From: Microbulbifer aggregans
GTDB taxonomy: Bacteria > Pseudomonadota > Gammaproteobacteria > Pseudomonadales > Cellvibrionaceae
Direction of reading: 5' to 3'
Length of the DNA: 64,000 nucleotides
Assembly: GCF_020524005.1 (NCBI RefSeq)
Contig: NZ_JAIVKK010000005.1
Span: forward strand, 1 to 64,000
Shown piece by piece: positions 16,500-26,578 of this stretch. Both the position numbers and the translations under genes were made by a program. The notes under the pieces are model-generated. The model was not told the DNA's origin. It saw only the letters and a program-made list of their open reading frames with translations, and did not search any database. The first letter of the stretch is position 1, and the number at the start of each line of letters is the position of its first letter.

Positions 16500-17024
16500 T
16501 CAAAAAGACGCGCGGTCACGTGCCGCAGAAAGCAGACCATCCAACCACTCTTGATGACCATTCAGCATGGGATTTGGGCGTGTAGTTGCCATTTCCCGGG
16601 CAGGTACGCCAATCTGTGACTCTTGGGTAAGAATCCGCAGCCGACCACCGGGCAGGTCTTCCAGCAGCCAGGCATGATGAACATCCAGCCGCGTAGTTTC
16701 GTCGCCCTCAGCCCAGCCATGCCAGGCAATGCGAGCCGCCGCTCCTGCTGCAGGAGGGATATACTCCACCACTCTGGACTCCACTGGAAACCCGAAGGTC
16801 TTGAAACGAAAGCGAACGCCATTACGCAGTTCAGGGCCCGCGCCACCGTCGAAATCAACATCAGAGGAGTTGCTGTAGTAGGTCGGCCAGGCGGTCGCGG
16901 TATTCAGGTAAGGCCAGACATCCGCGACGCTCAAGTCGGCAACAATCATTTCGTTGGAGACAAAATTGTCAGTGGTACCGGGAAGAAATTTTTCCGGCCA
17001 TTCAATCGCATTTTGGGTATTCAT
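16500..17024 (-). CDS. SRPBCC-fold protein (polyketide cyclase/dehydrase family)
   Basis: A 174-residue protein of the START/Bet v1-like ligand-binding fold. Landmarks are the VADLSVADVWPYLNTATAWP entry helix, RFRFKTFGFPVESRVVEYIP strands, ARIAWHGWAEGD and the HHAWLLEDLPGG turn, with an amphipathic C-terminal helix (NGHQEWLDGLLSAA). These proteins bind hydrophobic ligands in a deep pocket. Some are enzymes, but no catalytic residue can be assigned. There is no signal peptide. It sits 67 bp upstream of the Old Yellow Enzyme gene on the same strand and may act in the same detoxification or modification route. Confidence 0.85.
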   Translation of the reverse strand: MNTQNAIEWPEKFLPGTTDNFVSNEMIVADLSVADVWPYLNTATAWPTYYSNSSDVDFDGGAGPELRNGVRFRFKTFGFPVESRVVEYIPPAAGAAARIAWHGWAEGDETTRLDVHHAWLLEDLPGGRLRILTQESQIGVPAREMATTRPNPMLNGHQEWLDGLLSAARDRASF

Positions 17025-17139
17025 GGCTTGACCTCTATCGCGGGATTCGCATTTCGAATGCCCGGCATATTAGTCACCACCAGATATAACACCAATCGCC
17101 TTTTATGATTGCAGCGATAATCCAGCCTGATACCAGGCG

Positions 17140-17856
17140 TCAGCGGATGTTCCCCGTGGCCAGCCAGCGCTGGATGGACTCAGCAAGCGCCTGCGGTTGC
17201 TCTAGTGGAATCATATGGCCACAGCCTTCGATCAGCTGCAGCTCGGCACTGGGAATCGCCGCCGCCAGTTCTTCCGCTTCTTCCAGTGAGCGCAGGGCAT
17301 CGTTTGCGCTGGCGATCACCAGGGTCGGGCAATCAATTGTCGAAACCGGAACCTGAGAGCGGTCCAATGACGATTGCGTCGCCAGCGCCCGGTAACCCAA
17401 GCGGCGACTCATTTCCTTGATCGTCGCAATCAAAGCCTTGTCTGCGACATTTTCCGGGTGCAGCGAATGGGCGATGGTGCTGTTGCTCAAGCCCCGGAAT
17501 CGCTCCGGGGTTAATGCCTGGACCGCCTGCATTTTTGTTTTCCTCTGCTGCGCGGTGTCGTCACGCAACGAGCTGACTACTAACACCAGCGCTTCCACCC
17601 GCTCCGGAAAATCCGCAGCCAGCTGCCTGGCGATATAGCCACCGAGGGAGAATCCGATCAGGACAAAACGTTGTGGCAGGCGGTCGGCAATGTCGGCCGC
17701 CATATCGCGAATGGTTGGACCGTCGCCGAGAGAAGAGGTATCAACGCTCCAGTCTCCGGGCAGAAATTCCCGGAATTCATCCCACAGTGTTTCATCCAGC
17801 ATAAAACCGGGAATAAGAGCGATTGAGGGGGCGGCGGTACTCACGGGATTCTCCAT
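17140..17856 (-). CDS. Alpha/beta hydrolase
   Basis: A 238-residue alpha/beta-fold hydrolase. The oxyanion region is LIPGFMLDETLW and the nucleophile elbow is GFSLGG with Ser70. The probable acid is in TLVIASANDALRSLEEA, and the histidine is in GCGHMIPLEQP near residue 212. The cap is short, as in small esterases and the MenH/BioH-like group. There is no signal peptide, so it should be cytosolic. It starts 36 bp after the MFS exporter stop and is followed by an SRPBCC gene 115 bp later. The substrate is unknown. Confidence 0.9.
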   Translation of the reverse strand: MENPVSTAAPSIALIPGFMLDETLWDEFREFLPGDWSVDTSSLGDGPTIRDMAADIADRLPQRFVLIGFSLGGYIARQLAADFPERVEALVLVVSSLRDDTAQQRKTKMQAVQALTPERFRGLSNSTIAHSLHPENVADKALIATIKEMSRRLGYRALATQSSLDRSQVPVSTIDCPTLVIASANDALRSLEEAEELAAAIPSAELQLIEGCGHMIPLEQPQALAESIQRWLATGNIR

Positions 17857-17892
17857 TCAAAAATATCAGTGTTTAGCATACCCCTTGCATGC

Positions 17893-19110
17893 TCAGCGCT
17901 TCAGGCCGCGGCAGCCCAGTGGGAAAAAGCGGCTGCGCCACATGACACCAATGCAGATCAGCGTACACAAAACGCCACTGATTATCGCCACCGCCGGGAG
18001 CCCGGTTACTTGCGCCAGAGCACCGAGGATCGACGCCCCGAGTGCCGGGCCGGCCACGGTGATCATCCCCCAGATGCTGACCACACGACCGCGAAATGCA
18101 CTGTCGAGATCCGCCTGCAGTGCCGCTTGCATACCAATACTAGCGAGAGTAGACATGGCGGCGATGCCAAAGATACTGAGTGCGGCCAGTAAAAACAGGC
18201 TGGAAAAACCAAGCAATGCCACAAACAGGCCCTGCAACGCGCAGCCCACAGAAATGAAAGTCACCAGGGTGCTGCGCTTGGTCGTTCCGGACAACAGCAC
18301 CCCCGCCACAATGCCGCCCGCACCGGCAACCGCCATCAGGGTGGCGAGCCCACTGCTGCCGCGCTCGAAGACGCCACCGGCGAACGCCGGCAACAATTCC
18401 AGTACACCGCGGCCGAAGGCGGCAATGGCGACCGAGAGCACAAACAGCTCAAGAAATTTCGGCACGCTGTTGATATAGCGCAACCCTTCCAGCAGCTGGA
18501 AGAAGACACCGCCGCCTTTGCTACTGCGGGCCGTCGGGCGGATATACACCACCAGAAGGGAAAACAGCGTACCGAGAAAGGTCAAGGTATTGATCAGAAA
18601 GGTGCCGCCAACGCCGATCGTACTGATGGAAATGCCACCCAGTGCCGGCCCCACCACGCGGGTAACATTGAACACCACGGCATTGAGGCTGATAGCCTGG
18701 GTCAGGAATTCCCGCGGGGCAATATCGTGAATCAGTGTCAGCCGGATCGGCTGGTAGGCGGCGTTGCCAATACCGAGTAATACGCAACAGGCGAGCAACG
18801 CGTGAATATTGAGGAAGCCCAGGGCATGGGTAACGAAGAGCCCGGTGTTGAACAGGATCTGCACCAACAGGCAAGCGATGGCGTAACGCCGGCGATCCAT
18901 GCGATCGATCAGCACACCGAACAGCGGCGCGATAAATACAAGAGGCAGGTACTGGGCGAGCACGATAAGACCCACCCAGCTTGAGGATTCCGTCAGCTCC
19001 CACGACAGCCAGCCGATAGCCGTGCGCTGCATCCAGGTACCAATCCAGGAGACGGTATTCCCGCCCAGGTACAGCGCGTAGTTGCGGTCTTTCAGAACCT
19101 CAAAGGCCAT
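17893..19110 (-). CDS. MFS exporter (MFS_3 / EntS-like family)
   Basis: A 405-residue major facilitator with about twelve helices. It starts MAFEVLKDRNYALYLGGNTV and has the loop motif GVLIDRMDRRRYA between helices 2 and 3, typical of the EntS-related branch that includes siderophore exporters. The loop LTLIHDIAPREFLTQAISLN and VTRVVGPALGG are also typical. It lies 67 bp after the RND pump gene and 36 bp before the hydrolase gene, so it probably belongs to an efflux operon. Siderophore export is possible given the Fur-preceded genes nearby, but multidrug export is equally likely. Confidence 0.88.
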   Translation of the reverse strand: MAFEVLKDRNYALYLGGNTVSWIGTWMQRTAIGWLSWELTESSSWVGLIVLAQYLPLVFIAPLFGVLIDRMDRRRYAIACLLVQILFNTGLFVTHALGFLNIHALLACCVLLGIGNAAYQPIRLTLIHDIAPREFLTQAISLNAVVFNVTRVVGPALGGISISTIGVGGTFLINTLTFLGTLFSLLVVYIRPTARSSKGGGVFFQLLEGLRYINSVPKFLELFVLSVAIAAFGRGVLELLPAFAGGVFERGSSGLATLMAVAGAGGIVAGVLLSGTTKRSTLVTFISVGCALQGLFVALLGFSSLFLLAALSIFGIAAMSTLASIGMQAALQADLDSAFRGRVVSIWGMITVAGPALGASILGALAQVTGLPAVAIISGVLCTLICIGVMWRSRFFPLGCRGLKR

Positions 19111-19177
19111 GGTGTTACGTCATTTTCTGGTCCGAAATTGAAGAATAACGAATTTTCGCGTCCAACGAGGCCAGAAA

Positions 19178-22100
19178 TCATCCTTTCATCGCATTTTCCA
19201 GCTCCGAATCTAACAAACTGCTTTCTACCGAGCGCGGCTTGTGGAATCGGCCGAGGCCGAGGTACACCACTGGTGTCAGATACAGGGTAAACAGCGCAGC
19301 CAGTCCCAAACCACCAAACATTACCCAGCCGATGGCGGAGCGCGCTTCCGCGCCGGGGCCGCTACTTAAAATCAGCGGCAGGCCACCCAGCACAGTAGAG
19401 AGCATGGTCATGGCGATGGGACGCAAGCGCACCCGCGCCGCTTCGGTGACGGCGTCATAGACACTGTGGCCTTTGTCCCGCAGCTGATCGGCAAACTCCA
19501 CCAGCAGAATGCCGTTCTTGGCCATCAACCCGATCAGCATCACCAAACCGATCTGCGAGAAAATATTGATGGTGGTGCCGGTAAAAAACAGTGCGCACAC
19601 CGCCGCAGCCAACCCGAAAGGTACGGTGACCATCACGATCACCGCGCTGCTCACACCTTCAAACTGCGCGCACAACACCAGGAATACCACCAGTGCTGCA
19701 ATGGCGTAGGTCATGGCCACTTCACGGGAGCTTTCTTCCAGGGAATCCGCTTCACCGAGAAACGCGAGGCCAATATCTTCCGGCAGAATTTCGTCTGCCA
19801 GTTTCTGGATATCTTCCACCGCACTTGCCAGGGGATAGCCCGGCTCCAGGCCCGCATCGATTTCGATGGCGCGACGCTGGCCCTGGCGATCCAGTTCGGC
19901 AGCGACACTTTCTTCGCGCAGTTTCACCATGCTCGAAAGTGGCAGCAGGTCACCCCGTTCACTTTTCACATAGAGATTTACCAGGTCTTCCGGCGAGGAG
20001 ACGGTGGTATTGGAAGTCTCCAGCATGATGGGTACAGCTTGGTCGCCCACATTCAGGTCGACCACATCGAGGCCATCCACCACGGTGCGCAATGTAGTCG
20101 CGATACTGTCCAGGGGCACTCCGAGATCCGCTGCGCGGCGGCGATCAATTTCGATAGAGAGCTGTGGTTGCGTGGGGCGGTAGCTGATTTCCGGGCGACC
20201 GAAGTGCGGCAACCGATCTTCCATGGCTCGAGCCATATCCCTGGAGGCCTGGTAAATGCGTCCGTAATCATTCCCCAGCAGTGCCACTTCGATACCGCCG
20301 CCACCGCCACGAATCGATAGACTGTTGGGGCTGCCTACGCGGATACGGGCACCGGGGATTGCCTCCAACGGCCCCTGGATTTCCCGCTTGATATCCTGCT
20401 GTGAAACCGTGCGATCATCCCAGTCCGCCAGTGGCAAAGTAATCTGCGCACGGTTGGGGTCCCACTGACCGATCTTGGTCATGATGTCGGTAATATCACC
20501 GCGTTCCACTAGCGGCCGCACCACATCCTCGATATGTTCCGCCTGACGGGCGATATAGTTCTGCCCTACCCCGTCCGGGCCGGTGGCATTCACGTAGAGA
20601 ATGCCGCGATCTTCCGGAGGCAACAGCTCTTTGCCGATTACCGTGTACAGGCCACCAGCGCCCACCGCGAGCAACATGGCCACCGCAAAACTGACCCAGC
20701 CGCGGCGCAGGCAGGCTTGCAGGCTGCGTTGATAAATATCCGCGAGGCGTTCACCCAGTGCCGTAATCCGCTGGTAGATTTTATTGCCGCCCTGGGACTG
20801 TTCGTGGCGGGTGACCCGCGCGGTGAGCATCGGCACCAGCGTCAGCGCCACAATAGATGACAGCGCAACGGCTGTCGCCAATACCATGCCGAATTCCCGG
20901 AACATGCGCCCGGCGGTACTGGGCAACAATGCGATGGGAATAAATACGCTCACCAGAACTGCAGTGGTGGCCAACACCGCGAAAATTACCTGGCGCGTGC
21001 CGAGCACCGCGGCCGCGCGCGCACCCATACCCATTCCCCGCAGGCGCTGAATATTTTCCAGCACCACAATCGCATCATCCACCACCAGACCGGTGGCCAG
21101 CACAATGGCCAGCAGGGTCAGGATGTTGATGGAAAAACCCATCATCCAGATACCCGCCAGCGTGCCGATCAGCGCGATAGGAATGGCGGTACTGGGAACG
21201 AGGGTGGTGCGGATATTGCCGAAGAACAGCCAGATGGCGGCGATCACAATCAGCACTGTGTAGAACAGGCTGGTGACCACTTCCTTCACCGAGCCCTTGA
21301 TAAATACGGCGCGGTCTTCGGTAACGGTGATGGAAAGATTGTTGAAGCGCTTGTTCAGGGACGCGACTTTGCGGTGCACCGCGTCGCTGATTTCGATGGT
21401 ATTACTCTGGGCCTGGCGCACTACCCCCAGACCAATCACCGGGCGATCATTCAAGTACACTAGGGACTGCACATCTTCCGGCCCGAAGGACACATGAGCC
21501 ACATCGCCGATACGGATATCGCCACGGACAGTGGTTTCACGCACCTGCTCCTCGGTTACGGTGGACGCGTCGGTGCGCACCAGTAATTGCTGGTCCACGG
21601 AATTGAAACTGCCGGACGGCACATCCAGCGGCGCGTTGCGCAGTACGTCGGCTACGTCGCTCACCGAAAGGCCAAAGCTTGTCAGGCGCAACGGGTCCAG
21701 CACTACCCGCAGTACTCGCTGGCGCTGCCCGGAGATGGGCACGTCCGCCACGCCGTTGATGGAAATCAACTCGGGGACTATGTCTTTTTCGATAATGTAG
21801 GTAAGTGCTTCATCGCGCAGGGTGTCACTGGTGACCGCCAGTTGCACTACCGGCTCCGGCTGATCCGCGGCCTTGATTACGGTCAGCTGCTCCACATCAC
21901 TGGGCAGGTTACGCTCCGCCTGACTGACCGCTTCGCGCACGTCGGCGGCGGCGGTATCCAGATCCACATTGGAATTGAATTCGATGTGGATGCGGAAGCT
22001 GTTTTCCTCACTGGAAGATTCGATCTGGCGAATACCGGAAACCCGCGCCACCGCCCCTTCCACAATGCTGGTGACTTCGGAATCCATGGTTTCCGGCGAG

Positions 22101-22318
22101 GCGCCGGGCAAGGTACCGCGCACAGAAACGATGGGTACATCCACATCGGGCAGCTCACGCACTTCCACCGCGCTGAATGCGGCGATACCGGCAATAGCAA
22201 TCAGCAGGTTCAGTACCAGTACCAGAACCGGGCGCCGGATGGCGAGGGAGGCGAGATCGCTTTTGGCGTTACTCGCCGGGTTGGTCAATTCCTGTGGGGC
22301 CGAGTTTTGATCGCGCAT
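19178..22318 (-). CDS. RND efflux pump, inner-membrane permease
   Basis: A 1046-residue pump of the hydrophobe/amphiphile RND family. The N-terminal helix is RRPVLVLVLNLLIAIAG. Large porter loops follow, with 12 helices in total. Proton-relay residues are the Asp pair in LVVDDAIVVLENI (helix 4) and the lysine in LMAKNGILLVEFAD (helix 10). The longest frame begins at a TTG at 22336. ATG 22318 is chosen because it has GGGGC upstream and lies just past the stop of the adaptor gene (22323). It forms a tripartite system with that adaptor and an outer-membrane channel not encoded here. Sequence does not identify the drug or solute. Confidence 0.95.
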   Translation of the reverse strand: MRDQNSAPQELTNPASNAKSDLASLAIRRPVLVLVLNLLIAIAGIAAFSAVEVRELPDVDVPIVSVRGTLPGASPETMDSEVTSIVEGAVARVSGIRQIESSSEENSFRIHIEFNSNVDLDTAAADVREAVSQAERNLPSDVEQLTVIKAADQPEPVVQLAVTSDTLRDEALTYIIEKDIVPELISINGVADVPISGQRQRVLRVVLDPLRLTSFGLSVSDVADVLRNAPLDVPSGSFNSVDQQLLVRTDASTVTEEQVRETTVRGDIRIGDVAHVSFGPEDVQSLVYLNDRPVIGLGVVRQAQSNTIEISDAVHRKVASLNKRFNNLSITVTEDRAVFIKGSVKEVVTSLFYTVLIVIAAIWLFFGNIRTTLVPSTAIPIALIGTLAGIWMMGFSINILTLLAIVLATGLVVDDAIVVLENIQRLRGMGMGARAAAVLGTRQVIFAVLATTAVLVSVFIPIALLPSTAGRMFREFGMVLATAVALSSIVALTLVPMLTARVTRHEQSQGGNKIYQRITALGERLADIYQRSLQACLRRGWVSFAVAMLLAVGAGGLYTVIGKELLPPEDRGILYVNATGPDGVGQNYIARQAEHIEDVVRPLVERGDITDIMTKIGQWDPNRAQITLPLADWDDRTVSQQDIKREIQGPLEAIPGARIRVGSPNSLSIRGGGGGIEVALLGNDYGRIYQASRDMARAMEDRLPHFGRPEISYRPTQPQLSIEIDRRRAADLGVPLDSIATTLRTVVDGLDVVDLNVGDQAVPIMLETSNTTVSSPEDLVNLYVKSERGDLLPLSSMVKLREESVAAELDRQGQRRAIEIDAGLEPGYPLASAVEDIQKLADEILPEDIGLAFLGEADSLEESSREVAMTYAIAALVVFLVLCAQFEGVSSAVIVMVTVPFGLAAAVCALFFTGTTINIFSQIGLVMLIGLMAKNGILLVEFADQLRDKGHSVYDAVTEAARVRLRPIAMTMLSTVLGGLPLILSSGPGAEARSAIGWVMFGGLGLAALFTLYLTPVVYLGLGRFHKPRSVESSLLDSELENAMKG

Positions 22319-22322
22319 TGTG

Positions 22323-23393
22323 TTAAAGCCCCGCAATATTGGTAACGCTCAACCCTTCGCGCATGCGCTGGGTGCCTTCGGTCACCACCTGCATGCCTTC
22401 GGGCAGATCGGACTCCACCAGAATGGCGCCAGGTACCCGCTGCACAATGGTGGCGGGAATCCGCGTAACTTTTTCGCCATTGACGCCCCACACAAACGCA
22501 CCGTCATTGCCCCACTGCAGGGCCACTTCCGGAATCAGCGGATAGCGACCGGCTTCCAGGTCCAGCGACACGCGGAAGCTCATCCCCGGGCGCAGCAGGT
22601 CGCGATCGTTCTCTACCAGGGCACGGGCGGCAAAGGTGCGGGTCTCTGGATTGACGCGGCTGTCGATCTCCACCAGCTCGCCGGTGTGATCCGCGCTGCC
22701 GTTGGACCAGGTGGCGACGGCGATCCCCTGCCCCTGTTGGATCTGGCCGAGGAACAGCTCCGGCACCTGAAAGGTCACCAGCAACTTGCTGCGGTCATCG
22801 ATGGTAGTGATTGCGGTAGCGGGGTCCACACGAGAGCCTGGATCGATATTGCTGATACCCAGGAAACCGTCAAAAGGCGCCTCGATACTGCGGTAATCCA
22901 ACGCTACTTTTGCCCGATCGAGACTGAGTCGCGCGCGCTCAACCGCGCTCTTCGCATCGTCCAACACGCTTTCGGTCACGGTGCCGGAGCCGCGGGTGCG
23001 CTGGTAGCGATTAAACAATCGCTTGGCATCTTCCAGTTCCACACTCGCAATCTGCACCGCCAAACGCTGATCGCGGTCGTCCAGGCGCACAATGGTCTGC
23101 CCGGCCTTTACCTTGTCACCCGCCGCAAAGGTCACTTCCACAACCTCGCCGCTGACCTCCGGGTGCACCGTAACGCTCTTGAGCGCACGCGAGGTGCCTA
23201 CCGCTTCAATGCGCACCTTGCGGGCCTGCCACTCCACGACTTCGGTCACAACCGGTTGTGCTACCGGTGCTTGATCAACAAGGGCATTTTCCCCGAACTT
23301 GCTGTTACAGCCAGCCAGAGCAAAGGACACCCACAAAGCAGTAACAACGCCCCGCATACAGGCAGCGGGAGCGAGCATAAAAGAGGAAGGCAT
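22323..23393 (-). CDS. RND efflux periplasmic adaptor (membrane fusion protein), lipoprotein
   Basis: A 356-residue adaptor. The signal ends in FALAGC, a lipobox, so it is probably lipid-anchored. The barrel-sandwich (lipoyl-like) halves are SGEVVEVTFAAGDKVKAGQTI and YRSIEAPFDGFLG. They are separated by an alpha-helical hairpin rich in Arg, Ala and Glu. A beta-barrel domain follows (KLLVTFQVPELFLGQIQ) and a membrane-proximal domain ends near RVPGAILVESDLPEG. It delivers substrate from the RND pump to the outer-membrane channel. It is the first gene of the efflux operon, with its ATG at 23393. Upstream, 23394-23667 (274 bp) has no gene and should contain the promoter, though I see no clear pair. 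Confidence 0.93.
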   Translation of the reverse strand: MPSSFMLAPAACMRGVVTALWVSFALAGCNSKFGENALVDQAPVAQPVVTEVVEWQARKVRIEAVGTSRALKSVTVHPEVSGEVVEVTFAAGDKVKAGQTIVRLDDRDQRLAVQIASVELEDAKRLFNRYQRTRGSGTVTESVLDDAKSAVERARLSLDRAKVALDYRSIEAPFDGFLGISNIDPGSRVDPATAITTIDDRSKLLVTFQVPELFLGQIQQGQGIAVATWSNGSADHTGELVEIDSRVNPETRTFAARALVENDRDLLRPGMSFRVSLDLEAGRYPLIPEVALQWGNDGAFVWGVNGEKVTRIPATIVQRVPGAILVESDLPEGMQVVTEGTQRMREGLSVTNIAGL

Positions 23394-23667
23394 TTATTAT
23401 TCACCTGGTTAGTAATCGACGGCAAAAACCGGCTAATAGCGGCAACTAATCCCACTATTAACAATTTTTATCGAATTGGCACTCTTGTACTTGCCGTATA
23501 GCCTACCCGCTCTCTATGAACGTTTCCATTTCTCAGGCCGTTTTTACCCGCAACCTCTATGACCAATCTCCATACTTACTAATCACTTTCCCCAAAAAAT
23601 CAGAGTGACATGCACAATCGTAAAGAACTGTTAAGCAATGCCGAAGCCAGGCAATGGAATGCAAACG

Positions 23668-23707
23668 AAAAAAGGCCAGCGGTTACCACATAACCGCTGG
23701 CCTTTTT
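23668..23707. terminator. Bidirectional terminator after the TonB receptor gene
   Basis: AAAAAGGCCAGCGGTT and AACCGCTGGCCTTTTT form a long, nearly perfect stem with T-runs on both sides. It lies 45 bp after the receptor stop. Confidence 0.9.
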
Positions 23708-23751
23708 GTCTACTCAAGAGGATGCTCGGTACTAGCCTCGTACCTAAATAA

Positions 23752-26166
23752 TCAGAAGGAAACGTTCACGCCCACCCAGAAGCTGCGCGCCTTGTCCTTT
23801 ACGTTGTAGTCATCGCTAAATACCACTTCACTTATCGCGCCACGTCCACTGGCATAAGTATAAATACCATCGCCATCGAGGTCGGTGTACTCGGTGCTGT
23901 AGGAAGTGAAATCTTCATCCAGTAAATTGTTGATACGACCATTTACGGACACGTATTCGTTTACCTGTAGCTGCGCGCCCAGGTTCAGTACTTCGTAGTT
24001 TTCGAAATAGTGGGGCTCGTCGAGCACATTGTCCCAGCTGCGGTAACGGTCGGAGCGCAGTTCTGCCTGCAGGTAAACATTAAAATCGCCAGTTGCCTGC
24101 CAATCGAGCGTGGCGTTGGCCATATGCTCCGCAGTGTTGGTGAGTGGCTGCCCTTCTTCCGGGCCACTCAACTGCTCACTGTCGGTCCATGTGTAGTTAC
24201 CACGCAGCGACCAGTCTGCGGCCAGCGTTACTTCACCCGCCAGCTCCAGGCCCTTGATTGCCACTTTATCCACGTTGATTTTCTGGCTGTAGGACTCGTA
24301 GCCGAGAGAATCGTATTCACCCAGGTTGACACAAGGGCGTGCACCACCCGTTTGCTCACAACTTAGAATGGTATCGCCACGGGCAATCTTGTCTTCAAAG
24401 TCTGTCTGAAACAGGGTCACATTAAAATTATGCGCACCGGAGGGTGCTGTCCAGTAAACCGCGAGCTCGCTGTTTACGCTGGTTTCTGGATTGAGATCCG
24501 GGTTACCTGCAAACGGTGAAGTGCCCTGACCACCAAAACCAGTCACACCGTCATAGAGGTCGGTGGTCAGCGGCGTTTTGTAACCGGTACTTACACCACC
24601 TTTTACCGTCCAGCGGTCACTCAATGTGTAGACACTATACAAACGCGGGGAAACCTGGCTACCGAAGATGTCATGATTGTCGTGGCGGATACCGGCGGTC
24701 ACCGTTATATCGCCCACCGGGTTCCAGTTGTCTTCAACAAACAGCGAGTACATCTGCTGCTCCTGAACACCCCCGGCCGCATTGTTTTCCATACCGAAGA
24801 CATCGTCTTCCAGCTCGCCGTCGATCACCTGCCCACCAACAACCAGAATATGCTCACCCAGCATATTGCTGAGAGGAACATCGATCCGTGCATCCAGGGT
24901 GTATTGACTGCTGGCCAGAGTACGCTCCGGGCGAGGCAGGAAGGTGGCTTCCGCCAGTGCTTTGCGCGCTTCTTCGTCCATACCGGCGTACTCGCCGGTG
25001 CCGTCGTACATTTCCTGAAGTTCCAGGCGCTCGGCCACGGTAAACGGCAGTGTTCGACCTTCATTGTGGGTATCAACAAAGCTCAGGGATACGCTGCTGG
25101 TGGCAAAGCCCCACTTGCCCTCATGGCTGATAGACCACCAGTCGCGGGTAAACATCTGGTCAGCAGCATAGCCGGTGCGCGGCTGAACCTGGCCGCGGCT
25201 GTCGCGCCAAACGGATTCGATATTGTCCTTGGTGCCCAGCGGATAAAGAATTTCGCCGGTATTGATATCGAAGGTTGGCGTGTTGTCGTAGGACTGCTCG
25301 GAAGTGTCGTACTTGAAGCGGACAAACTGGTTGTCTGCAGCACTCCAGGCCAGGCTGACACCATATTGCTGACTGGTGCTATCAACGGTACGGCCGCCGC
25401 TGCCAAAGCCCATGGAACGCACATGCACGTCGCCATTCGGGTCCACCGCCGGTTGGAATTCCGGGTTGGACGCCATCTGCTCGTACACGCTGCCGTGCAG
25501 GCCGAGGGTCAGTACACCGGGAACGATTGGGCCCATCACACTGAAGTCGGTGGTGATGTCGTCACCGAAGTCGTCGTTGGTCTGCAGACTACGACCATAG
25601 GTCATGCCGCCGCCCCACTCATCGGCATGGCGCTTGGTGATAACGTTGATTACACCGCCCAGAGCATCGGCACCGTAGAGGGTGGACGCAGGACCGCGGA
25701 TCACTTCGATACGCTCGATAGTGTCCTGGGGCGGGATATGGTTGAACTGGTTACCGCCGAAGTTGTTCGGGTAAATGTCGCCGTGGTTGTTCTGGCGTTT
25801 GCCATCGATCAAAACCAGCGTGTATTCCCCAGTCAGGCCGCGCATGCTGACCGAACCCTGACCGGTCTTGTCGCGGGTGCTGCCGATATCCACACCTTCC
25901 TGGTATTTCACTGCGTCCAGCAGATTGGTGAACTGGCGCGTTTTCAGATCCTCGGCACTGATCACCGAGATACTTGCCGGCGCATCGGTTATTTTCTGCT
26001 CAAACCCGGTAGCGGTGACCACCACGGATTCCATGCTGGCGTCTGTGTTGGCTGCGGATTTCTTTGCACTCAATTCCTCGGCTTGCGCCGCGCCTGCCAC
26101 CTGGCTAGCTACCACTGCGGCGGCGAGCAAATTCCATTTAAAACCCTGGCTCCTGATGCCCTTCAC
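23752..26166 (-). CDS. TonB-dependent outer-membrane receptor (siderophore-type)
   Basis: An 804-residue receptor. The signal peptide ends at AGAAQAE. A TonB-box-like ESVVVTATG lies near 45-54. The plug domain (about 55-175) ends with IERIEVIRGPASTLYGADAL and GGVINVITKR, the classic receptor signature. The remaining residues form a 22-strand barrel ending in phenylalanine (VGVNVSF), as BamA substrates do. The sequence resembles the catecholate-siderophore group (FepA/CirA/IroN-like). A Fur-like site lies 112 bp upstream and a bidirectional terminator lies 45 bp downstream, so it is transcribed alone. Iron-siderophore import is the likely role; the ligand is not determined. Confidence 0.93.
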   Translation of the reverse strand: MKGIRSQGFKWNLLAAAVVASQVAGAAQAEELSAKKSAANTDASMESVVVTATGFEQKITDAPASISVISAEDLKTRQFTNLLDAVKYQEGVDIGSTRDKTGQGSVSMRGLTGEYTLVLIDGKRQNNHGDIYPNNFGGNQFNHIPPQDTIERIEVIRGPASTLYGADALGGVINVITKRHADEWGGGMTYGRSLQTNDDFGDDITTDFSVMGPIVPGVLTLGLHGSVYEQMASNPEFQPAVDPNGDVHVRSMGFGSGGRTVDSTSQQYGVSLAWSAADNQFVRFKYDTSEQSYDNTPTFDINTGEILYPLGTKDNIESVWRDSRGQVQPRTGYAADQMFTRDWWSISHEGKWGFATSSVSLSFVDTHNEGRTLPFTVAERLELQEMYDGTGEYAGMDEEARKALAEATFLPRPERTLASSQYTLDARIDVPLSNMLGEHILVVGGQVIDGELEDDVFGMENNAAGGVQEQQMYSLFVEDNWNPVGDITVTAGIRHDNHDIFGSQVSPRLYSVYTLSDRWTVKGGVSTGYKTPLTTDLYDGVTGFGGQGTSPFAGNPDLNPETSVNSELAVYWTAPSGAHNFNVTLFQTDFEDKIARGDTILSCEQTGGARPCVNLGEYDSLGYESYSQKINVDKVAIKGLELAGEVTLAADWSLRGNYTWTDSEQLSGPEEGQPLTNTAEHMANATLDWQATGDFNVYLQAELRSDRYRSWDNVLDEPHYFENYEVLNLGAQLQVNEYVSVNGRINNLLDEDFTSYSTEYTDLDGDGIYTYASGRGAISEVVFSDDYNVKDKARSFWVGVNVSF

Positions 26167-26277
26167 CCTTCTAACTCCCCTTTCTAGTCATCCTTCGCGT
26201 CGCAATCAGGCCTAGATTTAACTGCCCTTTTTTGACCACCCCGAAATACAAACCACTGCAGGCTGTAAACTTGATTC

Positions 26278-26296
26278 TGAATGATAATGATTCGCA
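26278..26296 (-). promoter_or_regulatory. Fur box upstream of the TonB receptor
   Basis: The site contains AATGATAATGATT, about 13 of 19 matches to the Fur consensus by eye, 112 bp from the receptor start. The rest of 26167-26578 (412 bp) shows no gene. The plus-strand DUF4442 gene begins at 26579. Confidence 0.6.
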
Positions 26297-26578
26297 AGTG
26301 CATGTCAATAGCTATATACAGCCATCAAGGAATCGGGGCCCGCAGCGCTAGAGTCTGACGAGAGCCACGTCGACTCGCACACAGTGAGTATGCAGAGGCA
26401 GTATTGGAATCACTCGGTAGCGAGTTGCTGAATTCAAATGTTGCGGAGCGGAAACAGGAGCTACAGGAGAAAAGATAAGCGAAATAGACAAGCCTATCGG
26501 GCAGTTTGATGCTTAATCTGCGGGCGACAAAGCTGCAAAAATGAAGGCCTTAATGATACGGCCAAGCAGAGATAGCCA